From: Spirochaetaceae bacterium
Lineage (GTDB): Bacteria > Spirochaetota > Spirochaetia > Treponematales > Breznakiellaceae
Reading direction: 5' to 3'
Length of the DNA: 15,600 nucleotides
Assembly: GCA_031290205.1 (NCBI GenBank)
Contig: JAITNZ010000154.1
Coordinates: 1 to 15,600, forward strand
Below, piece after piece: positions 5,817 to 13,985 of this stretch (positions are counted from its first letter, which is position 1; each line of letters opens with the position of its first letter). The notes beneath the pieces were generated by a model. That model did not search any database and was not told where the DNA came from. It saw nothing but the letters and a program-made list of their open reading frames with translations. The translations under genes and the position numbers were made by a program.

Positions 5817-7124
5817 CTAATACTGAAAGCGCCTTATATACACGCTTAATGCTAAACCAATGCCCGCCATAGCCGAGATAAGCGCGGAGCCGCCATAGGA
5901 CATGAAGAGGAGGGGAATGCCGGTTATCGGCATGATGCCCATCGTCATGCCGACATTGATTAAAAAGTGAAAGGCATACATCGCGGACAGCCCTCCTGCA
6001 ATATAGGCGCCGAACGGGTCCTGCGTGATCTTCATTATTTTGGTTAATCGCATACATATCGTAAGGAAGAGGGCAAAGGTAAGGATGCCGCCGAGGAAGC
6101 CCCACTCTTCAGAAAAAATTGAAAAAATAAAATCGGTGCTCTGTTGGGGAAGAAACCGGTAATGGCTCTGAGTCCCTTGCAGGAAACCCTTACCCCCCCC
6201 CCCCCCTGAGCCTATCGCCGTCATCGACTGAATTATATTCCAGCCTGCGCCGCGGGGGTCTACGTTGGGGTCGAGAAAGACAACCAGCCGGTTAATCTGA
6301 TATTCCTTAAGGACTTTTTGGGCGGCGAACGAAACGCCCAATGATAAGACAAGCACTAAGACAAAATAATTTATCCAATAAAAATATCGTTTTTTATAGC
6401 GAAGCAGCCCGATGAGCGCTAAAATAAATATAAGGGTGAGTGCGGCTAAAATGAGGGCAATATACCGGAAATCGCCGAGCATTGCAAACAAGGTAACTGT
6501 TTTTTTAAGGACATGCTGCTGCCAGTAGGGGAGGACGATTAACAATCCGCCGGTCGCAATCACCAAACCAAAAAAAAGTATATAGCGAATCATAATGCCT
6601 GCGATAAAAGACATCACAAGGAGTATGGGTATGAAAACGAGTGAGGTGCCGAAATCAGGCTGAATCAGAATTATCAGCATGGGCAAGAAGACGATACAAG
6701 CCGAAATAAGAAAACGGCTTAGGCTGTTCGCGCTGCGTTTAGAATAATCAAGATATTGCGCTAAAAAGAGTATGGTGGTAATTTTTGCAAACTCGGAGGG
6801 CTGTATACCAAAACTGCCGATGCCAATCCACGCGCGCGCTCCGTTTATTTCGCGCCCCGCTATACAGGTGTATAGCAGCACAACGATGGTTCCTATATAG
6901 CAGTAGAGCGCGAAGTAGTATATACGCCGGTAATTCATCAACGCAAAAACGATGGCGATAACGAGTCCGACGGAAGCCCAGATAATCTGTTTAATATACT
7001 CCTGCGATTCGGCGGCGGTAGTCGACATCCCCGATGAATAAATAAAGAGGATGCCGAATATACTCAAGATGATTGCCGAAAAAAGCAAAAGAAAATCTAT
7101 CTCTAAAATATCTTTTATACGCAT
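5817..7124 (-). CDS. rodA: RodA, SEDS peptidoglycan glycosyltransferase
   Basis: RodA polymerises lipid II into glycan strands with PBP2 in the Rod complex of the inner membrane. The 435-residue product has the many membrane helices of the SEDS family and its signature blocks: GSFGIQPSEFAKI, QPDFGTSLVF, the periplasmic loop RLVVFLDPNVDPRG with the conserved aspartates, HYRFLPQQSTDFIFSIFSEE, and the C-terminal GIPLLFMSYGGSALI. The start at 7124 (MRIKDILEID) is chosen over an upstream frame that merely overlaps mrdA; it lies 1 nt after the mrdA stop, with GGCGGGA a few bases before it. Residues 307-311 (five glycines, where relatives have a GG-hydrophobic-x-GKG stretch) are encoded by 14 consecutive Gs, 6193-6206, a strong candidate for slippage. 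The present length keeps the frame open. Confidence 0.95.
   Translation of the reverse strand: MRIKDILEIDFLLLFSAIILSIFGILFIYSSGMSTTAAESQEYIKQIIWASVGLVIAIVFALMNYRRIYYFALYCYIGTIVVLLYTCIAGREINGARAWIGIGSFGIQPSEFAKITTILFLAQYLDYSKRSANSLSRFLISACIVFLPMLIILIQPDFGTSLVFIPILLVMSFIAGIMIRYILFFGLVIATGGLLIVLPYWQQHVLKKTVTLFAMLGDFRYIALILAALTLIFILALIGLLRYKKRYFYWINYFVLVLVLSLGVSFAAQKVLKEYQINRLVVFLDPNVDPRGAGWNIIQSMTAIGSGGGGGKGFLQGTQSHYRFLPQQSTDFIFSIFSEEWGFLGGILTFALFLTICMRLTKIMKITQDPFGAYIAGGLSAMYAFHFLINVGMTMGIMPITGIPLLFMSYGGSALISAMAGIGLALSVYIRRFQY
6193..6206 (-). repeat. G14 homopolymer tract in rodA
   Basis: Fourteen consecutive Cs on the plus strand (Gs in the rodA mRNA) encode Gly307-Gly311. Gain or loss of one base would shift the frame and remove the last third of RodA. 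It is the longest homopolymer I see in the window. Confidence 0.85.
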
Positions 7125-7125
7125 C

Positions 7126-9000
7126 TTAATCCCGCCGGTTTTGCGCCGGCATGAGGTATTGGAAGTGTAACGCGGCGACAGATTCCTCGTAGCTTTGGTG
7201 CGCGAATATACCCTGAAAGATAATTGCCGACGCATAAGGCGCCCACCATTCCCACGGATTCGCCGCCTCAACAATTATCGACACGACAACGCGCTCGTCG
7301 GGATTATCCGTCTCGTAGGGGGCAAACGCGGCAAACCACGAATGCCAGCGGTCGGCAAGTCCTACTTCGCTCGTCCCGGTCTTCCCCGCTATTACCGTCG
7401 ATTTAACCACATTAAGGGGAAACTGCGCCGTCCCCTCGCTAATCACCGCCCGCATATTACTGCGCACGGTTTCAAATACTTCTGTGTCAACTTCACTCTC
7501 GTGCAGCACTTCACGCTTCGTGCTTTTTTCGACACTGCCGTCGAGCGGCGATCGCACTTCTTTTAGTAAATATGGTTTGTATATGATGCCGTCATTAGCA
7601 ACCATCGCGATCATGTTCGCCATTTGCAGCGGAGTAACAAGAGTATAGCCCTGCCCTATCGACATATTCATCGTGTCTCCTGCTACCCACTTTTCATGTG
7701 ATTTACGTTCCTTCCACTGCGGCGTCGGAATTAAGCCGGGTATTTCGCCGGGAACGTCGATACCGGTAAGCTCGCCAAAACCATAATCGCGTGAATAGTT
7801 GATGATGTTTTCAACGCCAAGGTAGTCGCGCCCTAGCACCCAAAAATAAATATCACAGGACTGAGCGAGGGCGCCGCGTAGGTTCAGCCTGCCGTGTCCT
7901 GGTTTCTTGATATGGCAATGCCATAAGCGCTCGCCGTAGCTAATTTCGCCGGGGCACTCAATCCGCTTATCGGCTGAAAACGCATTTTCCGAAAGAACGC
8001 CGGTGGTCATCACTACTTTGAACGTAGAGCCCGGCGGATAGTGCGATTGTATAGCGCGGTTTAAGAGCGGCTTTTTTGTATCGTTAAGCAAATGCTGATA
8101 TTCACTTCCCGAATCGTTACCGGTAAAAATCCCCGGATTATACCAAGGATATGATACAAGGGCGAGTATCTCGCCTGTCGCGGGACGAAGAACTACGACC
8201 GCGCCTATCCGCTCGCCCAACGCTTTCTCTGAAAGTTGCTGAATATCCTTATCGATGGTAAGCACAAGGTTTTTTCCGTTTTCAGGACTCTGCCGCTGCA
8301 CGCCGCGCTCCATGTCGAGCTTGCCCTGCACATCAACTACCTGGGTTTCGGCGCCGTCTTTCCCCCTCAGCATCTCGTCATACTGTTTTTCAATTCCCGC
8401 TTTCCCGATAACATTCCCCTGCTGATAACTTTTATTGTAGAGCGTCGTCAGCTCGTCGCGGGTAATATCGCCGACATAGCCTATCACGTGCGAAAGGCTC
8501 CCCGTATCGCTATAGTTGCGCACGGGTTTTGATTGCCAACTCACGCCGGGTAGGGTGTCCGCGCGCTCGGCAAGCAGAGCGATAGTCTTGTAGGGAATGT
8601 TCGAGGCAATCTCAAGCGGCTGATAGAGATTCTGATATTGGGGGGGAAGCTTCCGCTCAATCTGCTCTAGTGGTATTTGTAACAAGTCTGCTAAACGAGA
8701 GAGGACTATCGGAATATCGCTGCGTTTAATTTCCGCAGGCGAAATTCGCACGGCAAACGAATCGGTGTTATATACAATTGGTGTGGTAAAATCGCTGGTG
8801 TATATTTCCCCACGCGCCGCAGGAATGACCGATGTCCGTTTGGTTATTTCATCGGCGCGCACACGGTAATGGTCGCCGTTGATAATCTGCATGGCAAAGA
8901 GGCGCCCCGTATACAAGACAAACAGCGCGATAAAAATAATCTGTAATATAACAACACGATGATCCTGTTTTTTTTCGTTATTGCTATCTATTTTCATCAT
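7126..9000 (-). CDS. mrdA: Penicillin-binding protein 2, elongation-specific transpeptidase
   Basis: PBP2 cross-links new peptidoglycan during lateral wall growth and activates RodA. After a short polar start there is one membrane anchor (VVILQIIFIALFVLYTGRLF), then the pedestal domain (RGEIYTSDFTTPIVYN; VIGYVGDITRDEL; GKAGIEKQYDEMLRGKDG) and the transpeptidase. Numbering from 9000, the catalytic motifs are STFK (S325, K328), SCD (S381, C382, D383) and KTGT (K540-T543). The MNMSIGQGY block is also present. Length (624 residues) is normal. The start is ATG 9000 or the adjacent ATG 8997, with GGGGGG (9002-9007) just upstream; a TTG at 9009 is in frame but unlikely. It overlaps the end of mreD by 17 nt and ends 1 nt before rodA, so translation is probably coupled on both sides. 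No active-site defect is seen. Confidence 0.95.
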   Translation of the reverse strand: MMKIDSNNEKKQDHRVVILQIIFIALFVLYTGRLFAMQIINGDHYRVRADEITKRTSVIPAARGEIYTSDFTTPIVYNTDSFAVRISPAEIKRSDIPIVLSRLADLLQIPLEQIERKLPPQYQNLYQPLEIASNIPYKTIALLAERADTLPGVSWQSKPVRNYSDTGSLSHVIGYVGDITRDELTTLYNKSYQQGNVIGKAGIEKQYDEMLRGKDGAETQVVDVQGKLDMERGVQRQSPENGKNLVLTIDKDIQQLSEKALGERIGAVVVLRPATGEILALVSYPWYNPGIFTGNDSGSEYQHLLNDTKKPLLNRAIQSHYPPGSTFKVVMTTGVLSENAFSADKRIECPGEISYGERLWHCHIKKPGHGRLNLRGALAQSCDIYFWVLGRDYLGVENIINYSRDYGFGELTGIDVPGEIPGLIPTPQWKERKSHEKWVAGDTMNMSIGQGYTLVTPLQMANMIAMVANDGIIYKPYLLKEVRSPLDGSVEKSTKREVLHESEVDTEVFETVRSNMRAVISEGTAQFPLNVVKSTVIAGKTGTSEVGLADRWHSWFAAFAPYETDNPDERVVVSIIVEAANPWEWWAPYASAIIFQGIFAHQSYEESVAALHFQYLMPAQNRRD

Positions 9001-9508
9001 ACCCCCCAATTTTAACTAACAGTGTATCGAACTTTTTTAAGAAATCAAATAAGAAGGGCGCCAGCAGCGCATTGAGGAGAATCTCTATCCAGAGTGTCGG
9101 CGTGGTCCACGAATACGCGGGAACGGCGCCGGCAAATAAAAAATTAAGCGCTATAAGTAGCAGCGCCTTAAACACCGTCGCGCCCGCGCAGAGCCCCGCC
9201 GGTAGTATTACCGTGTCGAGCATCAAGTTGCCGCGTAATAATCCCGCTAATGCGCCGGTAAGCGTCCTCGTAAATACATTGAGCCCCAGCGGGGCGGACG
9301 AAAGAAAATCAATAAAGAAGCCCGAAAAAAAACCGGTAAGCTGCCCTGTCATCATGCCGTTGGTATAGGAACTAAAGACGAGTATACAGAGCGCGAGATC
9401 GGGGATGGCGCTGATATGAAAAAACAACAAGAGGCGTGAAAACAATGTTGATTGAAGCAACACGGCAATGATAATAAATATATTTGACCAGAGGATTTTT
9501 TTTATCAC
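8984..9508 (-). CDS. mreD: MreD, rod-shape-determining membrane protein
   Basis: MreD is a small multispanning inner-membrane protein of the Rod complex that works with MreC. The 174-residue product is almost wholly hydrophobic, with about five or six segments (e.g. SNIFIIIAVLLQSTLF; AIPDLALCILVF; GFFSGFFIDFLSS; IEILLNALLAPFLFDF). It has the family pattern of P-D-L-x-L in helix two and G-x-x-x-D-F/L downstream. The start is GTG at 9508-9506, overlapping the mreC stop in GTGA, a classic 4-nt coupling overlap. It sits in the canonical place between mreC and mrdA. Sequence conservation in MreD is low, so the call rests on topology plus position. Confidence 0.9.
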   Translation of the reverse strand: MIKKILWSNIFIIIAVLLQSTLFSRLLLFFHISAIPDLALCILVFSSYTNGMMTGQLTGFFSGFFIDFLSSAPLGLNVFTRTLTGALAGLLRGNLMLDTVILPAGLCAGATVFKALLLIALNFLFAGAVPAYSWTTPTLWIEILLNALLAPFLFDFLKKFDTLLVKIGGYDENR

Positions 9509-10395
9509 TTGAATTCGAACCCGCCTTCTTCTTCAATAATCTTTTTTTCTTTTTCAATCACAAACACATATTCAAGTTTTGAAAAAACTACCGCAGGATC
9601 AACTTCAGTTTTGAACGACGCTTCATCTTCACCTAACACTACTTTCGTAACACGCCCGATGGTAATCCCCGCAGGATATACCCCCCCCAATCCCGACGTT
9701 ACCAAGAGGTCGCCGACTTGCACAATGGAGCGCGCCCGCTTATCTATAGATTGAACAAGCAATGGTTTTTCAATATTCCCCTGCCCTTCAGTAATACCCT
9801 CGTATCTATTTTGCGCAAAACGCGCGGACACTTTCGATCTCCCGTCGTACAGCGGCAGCACATAACTTTCAAATTGCCCCGTCTGCGCAACCTTACCGAC
9901 AAGCGCCTCCAGCCCGTCTTGATAGGCGATAACAGGCATATCTTTTTTGATACCATGCGCCTTGCCCTTGTTGATTAGCAAGGTCAAAAAAAGATTATCA
10001 GGGTCGCGCCCGATAATTTCCGCCGCCGTCCACTTGTATTCGATAACTTGCGCAAACGATAACTCTTCGCGCAAGCGGTGGTTCTCTTCCCTAATTTCGG
10101 CGGCATTCCGCTCAAGATGTTGATACCGTTCCATCCTGCCGGAAAGTTCCCTGTATTCATCGCGGAGGGTGGCAAGCTCCTGTATCGAATTGATAGTCCC
10201 GGAAACAAGCGAGCTTACTACATAGAGCCCTGAACGGACGCCTGAAAATACCGAGAGCCCGGCATCTTGTATATCGACGACAAAACTCCGCGTCGAAAAC
10301 AAGAGCAGCGAAAACGAAAGAAACGCAAGCGCGGCAAAAACATAGGAGGCAGGATTTAATTTTTTTCGGTGTGTTTGGGCATTGACGCGCTTCAT
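9505..10395 (-). CDS. mreC: MreC, rod-shape-determining protein
   Basis: MreC is a bitopic inner-membrane protein whose periplasmic part binds and activates PBP2. The 296-residue product has a basic cytoplasmic start (MKRVNAQTHRKK), one membrane helix at about 16-38, and a coiled coil at about 72-113 (LRDEYRELSGRMERYQHLER). The two-barrel beta domain typical of MreC follows, with AAEIIGRDPDNLFLTLLINK, LVGKVAQTG, VGDLLVTSGLGGVYPAGI and IGRVTKV. The Lys/Glu-rich C-terminal tail is ordinary. The ATG lies 2 nt after the mreB stop, and the stop overlaps the mreD GTG. An eight-C run (9681-9688, Gs in the mRNA) encodes the Gly-Gly of SGLGG. Confidence 0.95.
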   Translation of the reverse strand: MKRVNAQTHRKKLNPASYVFAALAFLSFSLLLFSTRSFVVDIQDAGLSVFSGVRSGLYVVSSLVSGTINSIQELATLRDEYRELSGRMERYQHLERNAAEIREENHRLREELSFAQVIEYKWTAAEIIGRDPDNLFLTLLINKGKAHGIKKDMPVIAYQDGLEALVGKVAQTGQFESYVLPLYDGRSKVSARFAQNRYEGITEGQGNIEKPLLVQSIDKRARSIVQVGDLLVTSGLGGVYPAGITIGRVTKVVLGEDEASFKTEVDPAVVFSKLEYVFVIEKEKKIIEEEGGFEFK

Positions 10396-10397
10396 CG

Positions 10398-11426
10398 CTA
10401 ATTATTTAATTTATCGTATATACTGTTATTCTTATCAAAACCGCGCACCATATCGTAATACATGCCCGCTCCCAGCGCGACACATTCCAGCGGATTTTCG
10501 GCAAGTATCACCGGCACACTCGTTTCTTTCGAGATGAGCTTCGGCAGCCCCTTCAACAGAGAGCCCCCCCCCGTCATGATGATGCCATGCTCAACAATGT
10601 CGGCAACTAATTCAGGCGGCGTCTGCCCCAGCGTTATCTTTATCTGATCGATAATTTTCGTGATGGGGTCTTTCAACGCTTCACGCACTTCAACAGAATC
10701 AATTTCTAAACGATGCGGCAGCCCCGTAATCGCGTCTCCGCCTTTTATCTCGAACTTTTCGATGGTCTTATCCGGCGCGGCATTGCCAATTTCTTTTTTT
10801 ATCTTTTCCGCCGTCTGCTCGCCAATGATAAGATTGTGCACGCTACGCACATGCTTGATAATAGCTTCGTCAAACTCATCGCCACCGAGCCTGATCGCGT
10901 TAGATACCACCATACCGCCGAGCGAAATAACCGAAATCTCCGTCGTTCCGCCGCCAATATCGCAGACCATGTGCCCGGCAGGCTCGAAAATCGGGATGTT
11001 CGCCCCAATCGCGGCGGCGCGGCTCTCTTCGATAACCATCACTTCGCGGGCGCCCCCCTTATAGGCGCATTCCTCAACCGCGCGGCGCTCCACCTCCGTA
11101 ATGCAGGAGGGTATCCCGATTATCATCCTCGGTTTGATAAACCGGTAGCGAGGCAGCGCCTTCGATATAAAATGCCGTATCATCTTTTCGGTAGATTCCA
11201 AGTCGGCAATCACGCCGTCCCTCATCGGACGTATCGCGATGATGTTTTCAGGCGTCTTCCAAAGCATACGCCGCGCCTCTTCACCAACGGCAAGAACGCG
11301 CTTCGTCCCCCGCTCGACGGCAACCACCGAAGGCTCATCAACAACTATACCCTTCCCGCGAATGTAAATAAGGGTGTTGCAGGTCCCTAAATCTATCCCT
11401 AAATCTGACGACTGAATTCCAAACAT
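10398..11426 (-). CDS. mreB: MreB, actin-like cell-shape protein
   Basis: MreB forms membrane-bound filaments that orient the wall-elongation machinery. The 342-residue length is standard. Visible nucleotide-binding motifs are phosphate-1 DLGTCNT (12-18), the connecting segment with E134 in VIEESRAAA, phosphate-2 DIGGGTTE (156-163), and the adenosine motif GIIMTGGGSLLKGLP (about 286-300). The N-terminus MFGIQSSDLG could be a short membrane-binding segment but is not a clear amphipathic helix. The start has a good GGAGG site 4 nt upstream and lies 15 nt after the stop of the TPR gene. The triple Gly of the adenosine motif is encoded by nine consecutive Gs (10564-10572). The next gene, mreC, begins 2 nt on. 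Confidence 0.97.
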   Translation of the reverse strand: MFGIQSSDLGIDLGTCNTLIYIRGKGIVVDEPSVVAVERGTKRVLAVGEEARRMLWKTPENIIAIRPMRDGVIADLESTEKMIRHFISKALPRYRFIKPRMIIGIPSCITEVERRAVEECAYKGGAREVMVIEESRAAAIGANIPIFEPAGHMVCDIGGGTTEISVISLGGMVVSNAIRLGGDEFDEAIIKHVRSVHNLIIGEQTAEKIKKEIGNAAPDKTIEKFEIKGGDAITGLPHRLEIDSVEVREALKDPITKIIDQIKITLGQTPPELVADIVEHGIIMTGGGSLLKGLPKLISKETSVPVILAENPLECVALGAGMYYDMVRGFDKNNSIYDKLNN

Positions 11427-11441
11427 GAATCCTCCAATGTG

Positions 11442-12386
11442 TTACGTACTTAATCTTTCCCGTGCCGGCGCGAAATTCGGGTCAAGGCGCGACGCCTTTC
11501 GCCATTCGGCACGCGCCCTATAATTATCATGCAAGGCGCTAAACAACTCGCCTAATGCAAAACGAGCTTCGGCAGTATCGCCCCCTTCGTTGAGCACCGC
11601 CATGATCTGCGCCTCCGCTTCGCTAAACGCCCCGCTTTCTCGCAAAATTCCGGCGAGCATCAGACGCGCGTTCGAAACAGTATCGAAATCATGCGAATTT
11701 TCTATCGCGCGAACGATGTACGGACGCGCCGTCTCCCCTTCGCGAAGCTCAATATAAGAACGCGCAATCGCAAGGAGCAGCAAATCCGAAGCCCCCGCGC
11801 CCGATTCTTCGTTTTCCAACGCCCTCGAAAACGCCTCGACGCTGCTACGGTAATCCTGCACCTGCGCATAGGCAAGCCCCAAAAATTCAGGAATATCTTC
11901 CCCCACGTAGCGGGCGGCACGCGCCTCCTCAAGATACTGAATGCACAGATTCGCATACGAGGGACCTTTATAGAAATACGCGCGCCCCAAAACATATTTG
12001 ACGCGGGCATCGTTTGCCCCCTGTTTGGTAAGCTGCGCCTTGCGAAGCGCCCATATCGAGCGGTCGATGTACGAAAGCCTGTCGGCGCTGTTTATCTGAG
12101 CCAGCGCAATCTGATACGCGGCAAATCCATGCGCCATCAACAGAAAAAAATCCATCGGCTTGTTTTCAAGCTCCTTTTCGCTTGCCTGAAAAACCTGCGG
12201 GTATGAGCCGGCTTTCCATAACTGCACAAGATCCCGCGTTTCATGCGCGGAACCACTTCTTTTCCCCGAAAAAATGAGGATTCCCCCCAAAATCGAAAGC
12301 AAAACAACGGCAACCAACACCAGCCTGCCAATCCTAAGGCGGCGGGAACGAGCTTTATAATCTAATCGTGAATCGCGAGCGCACAT
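11442..12386 (-). CDS. Membrane-anchored TPR-like protein upstream of mreB
   Basis: The product (314 residues from ATG 12386) starts with a basic stretch (YKARSRRLRIGR), has one membrane helix (LVLVAVVLLSILGGILIFSG), and then a helical-repeat region likely exposed outside the cytoplasm. TPR-like units are recognisable at YVLGRAYFYKG, FLGLAYAQVQDYRSSVEAFSRAL, LLAIARSYIELREGETARPY and FALGELFSALHDNYRARAEWRKA. TPRs are protein-binding scaffolds; the partner is unknown. Being the first gene before mreB, with a 15-nt gap, it probably shares the operon and may help anchor the wall machinery. A TPR gene before mreB is something I recall from spirochaetes. The start is uncertain: ATG 12386 has no good ribosome site, while a TTG at 12422 has AAGGG close upstream but adds 12 residues of doubtful origin. 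Confidence 0.75.
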   Translation of the reverse strand: MCARDSRLDYKARSRRLRIGRLVLVAVVLLSILGGILIFSGKRSGSAHETRDLVQLWKAGSYPQVFQASEKELENKPMDFFLLMAHGFAAYQIALAQINSADRLSYIDRSIWALRKAQLTKQGANDARVKYVLGRAYFYKGPSYANLCIQYLEEARAARYVGEDIPEFLGLAYAQVQDYRSSVEAFSRALENEESGAGASDLLLLAIARSYIELREGETARPYIVRAIENSHDFDTVSNARLMLAGILRESGAFSEAEAQIMAVLNEGGDTAEARFALGELFSALHDNYRARAEWRKASRLDPNFAPARERLST

Positions 12387-12512
12387 CGGAGTAAGTGTAT
12401 ACGAAGGAGGGAAAAACTTCAATACCCTTCAGCAACTCCCCGCTCAGACTGAATGCGAATTTCCCTGTTGTATGCGGCGATTATTCTAAGAGAGATGCTA
12501 GTGCGGGCTCCC

Positions 12513-12569
12513 GTCATTGGCAACACACGGTGCCCCCCTACCAGGTAACCCCCGTGTGTTGCCAATGAC
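12513..12569. repeat. Perfect 18-bp inverted repeat with 21-nt loop
   Basis: Arms 12513-12530 (GTCATTGGCAACACACGG) and 12552-12569 are exact reverse complements around a loop containing GGTAACC. No T-run follows on either strand, so it is not a typical intrinsic terminator. It lies about 90-130 nt upstream of the first gene of the elongation operon and could be a leader structure, an operator-like site or a mobile palindrome. Confidence 0.8.
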
Positions 12570-12716
12570 ACCCGCGCGATTACGTCCTTCCTCGCCGAGA
12601 GAGCGCCGCAGCTTTTTCAAAATGCGCCTTCAGCCCAAGTGGTGAGGGCTTCCCGGACCAATTGGGTGGGTGTTGGGCTTAACGGCTGACAGTGAAATTA
12701 GGGAGCAGAGTAGGGT

Positions 12717-12792
12717 AGGAGGGGGAAGTCTCCCCCTACGCGCACACGTTGTTGTGCGCTACCCCCTCTGCGGGGGAGTGCCCCCGCAACGC
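12717..12792. repeat. Cluster of three small GC-rich hairpins
   Basis: Consecutive palindromes: AGGGGGA/TCCCCCT around AGTC (from about 12719), GCGCACA/TGTGCGC around CGTTGT (from about 12739), and TGCGGGGG/CCCCCGCA around AGTG (from about 12769). The first recurs with its flanks (GGGGGAAGTCTCCCCCT) at about 15296 upstream of the ABC gene, so these are dispersed repeat pieces. Confidence 0.5.
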
Positions 12793-12917
12793 CCCCCTCG
12801 GCTGTGTGTTACGGTTGCTGGCTAACAGTGATGGCTAACGGTAAAACGCGCGGCTAGCAACCTGACGCGCTTCATCGGGAAAACATCCTGATAGCGGGGA
12901 GAGGAGGGAGGGAGGGG

Positions 12918-12937
12918 GAAGTCCGACAGGCTGTTAG
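12918..12937. repeat. 20-bp dispersed repeat overlapping the fabG stop
   Basis: 12918-12937 and 3006-3025 match at 18 of 20 positions (GAAGTCC-R-ACAGGCTG-Y-TAG). In both places G-rich sequence adjoins on the plus-strand left side. Here the repeat contains the fabG TAA (complement of 12934-12936); at 3006 the same position reads TAG. Confidence 0.6.
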
Positions 12938-13665
12938 AAGAACATACCGCCGTCGATGGGGATTACTTGACCGGTGATGTAGGCGGATTCGTCGCAGCTA
13001 AGGAACTGGGCGAGGGCGGCGACATCTTCCGGCTGACCTAAGCGTTTTAAGGGGATAGCGGCGGCGACTTTTTCCTTTGCCTCGTCGCTCATTGCCGCCG
13101 TCATGTCCGTTGCGATAAAGCCCGGAGCGATGGCGTTCACCCGCACGCCGCGGCTTGCCACTTCCGCCGCGATACTTTTTGTTACGCTGATGAGGGCGCC
13201 CTTTGCGGCGGCATAGTTCGCCTGCCCGCCGTTCCCGTGGATGCCGACGACGCTTGCCATATTGATGATCGAGCCCCGTCGGCGGCGTATCATATCGCGG
13301 GCAACCGTGCGTGCCACGAGAAACGCCGCCGTGAGGTTCAGGTCGAGCACTTTCTGGAAGTCGGCAAGGCTCATCCTCAGTGAAAGATTATCACGGGTAA
13401 TCCCGGCGTTATTCACGAGAATATCGAAGCCGCCGCTTTCCTTAATCAGCGCCTCGATGAGCGCTTCGGCGCCTTCAAGGGAGGACAAGTCGGCGCTGTG
13501 CCAGTGGAATTTGCCGTCGGCTTTCCCGACGCGCTCCTGCAAATCAGGCGGCTCTTTCGTGCCAATACCCCACACTTCGGCGCCTTCGGCAAGAAACCTG
13601 TCGGCGATGGCGCGCCCGATTCCGCGCGAAGCGCCGGTAACAAGGGCTTTTTTTTCTAATAACAT
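12934..13665 (-). CDS. fabG: 3-oxoacyl-[acyl-carrier-protein] reductase
   Basis: FabG reduces 3-oxoacyl-ACP with NADPH in the fatty-acid elongation cycle. The 243-residue protein is a classical short-chain dehydrogenase: cofactor motif TGASRGIG (10-17), NNAG (85-88), and catalytic N110, S138, Y151 and K155 (in ANYAAAKGAL). The end, SAYITGQVIPIDGGMFF, is typical of FabG rather than of sugar or secondary-metabolite SDRs, as are the length and lack of extra domains. The start has AGGAG 6 nt upstream. No other fab or acpP gene adjoins, which leaves room for a different 3-oxoacyl or 3-hydroxyacyl-CoA substrate. The stop codon lies inside a 20-bp repeat that recurs at 3006-3025. Confidence 0.9.
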   Translation of the reverse strand: MLLEKKALVTGASRGIGRAIADRFLAEGAEVWGIGTKEPPDLQERVGKADGKFHWHSADLSSLEGAEALIEALIKESGGFDILVNNAGITRDNLSLRMSLADFQKVLDLNLTAAFLVARTVARDMIRRRRGSIINMASVVGIHGNGGQANYAAAKGALISVTKSIAAEVASRGVRVNAIAPGFIATDMTAAMSDEAKEKVAAAIPLKRLGQPEDVAALAQFLSCDESAYITGQVIPIDGGMFF

Positions 13666-13684
13666 ATTTTACTCCTATTGAAGA

Positions 13685-13710
13685 GGGGGATGGGGGATGG
13701 GGGATGGGGA
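13685..13710. repeat. (GGGGGAT)n heptanucleotide array upstream of fabG
   Basis: AT steps at 13690, 13697 and 13704 give an exact 7-bp period. It is the same unit as the two arrays inside the radical SAM gene. It lies about 20 nt upstream of the fabG start and would be C-rich in the fabG leader. Confidence 0.8.
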
Positions 13711-13754
13711 AAGATTTCAGTTTGAAATATTTTTCCCCTACACCCTGCTTCCTG

Positions 13755-13803
13755 TTCACTCCTCACCCTTCACTCCTAATTCTTCACTATTCACTGTTCA
13801 CTA
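13755..13803. repeat. Degenerate TTCACT heptanucleotide array
   Basis: TTCACT starts at 13755, 13769, 13783, 13790 and 13797, so copies are 14, 14, 7 and 7 bases apart: a 7-bp period with two degenerate units at 13762 and 13776. Confidence 0.7.
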
Positions 13804-13959
13804 TATCACGCTAAATCAGTAGCCTTCCGACACGAGCCGGGGGAAGGCTTTCTCGGGCAACGCACGAGCGCTACGCGCACGCGCTGTTGCCATCCACGTA
13901 GCCGCGCGCTTTATTGTATTGAAATCACCCTTTATCGGCAGCCGCTCTAAATTGTGTCT

Positions 13960-13984
13960 GAAAAATTCTCGATGCTACGCATCG
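13960..13984 (-). terminator. Possible intrinsic terminator of the ABC ATPase gene
   Basis: On the minus strand a perfect 6-bp hairpin (CGATGC-GTA-GCATCG, 13984-13970) is followed after GAGAA by five Ts (13965-13961). It stands about 60 nt past the ABC gene stop. The stem is short, so efficiency is uncertain. Confidence 0.4.
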
Positions 13985-13985
13985 T

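Larger units (their letters stand above)
12423..12933. other. Non-coding interval between fabG and the elongation operon
   Basis: About 510 bases without a credible gene on either strand. It contains a long perfect inverted repeat (12513-12569), two short GC-rich hairpins and a 7-bp-arm hairpin (12717-12792), and a copy of a repeat that also contains the fabG stop. The promoter of the TPR-mreB operon should lie here, but I could not find a convincing -35/-10 pair. Confidence 0.6.

Noticed and set aside
7125..7274. N-terminal extension of RodA by 50 residues
   Set aside because: It overlaps the mrdA coding region, is basic and unlike RodA; the ATG at 7124 fits the family start and operon spacing.
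12513..12569. Intrinsic terminator
   Set aside because: The hairpin is strong, but no T-run follows on either strand.
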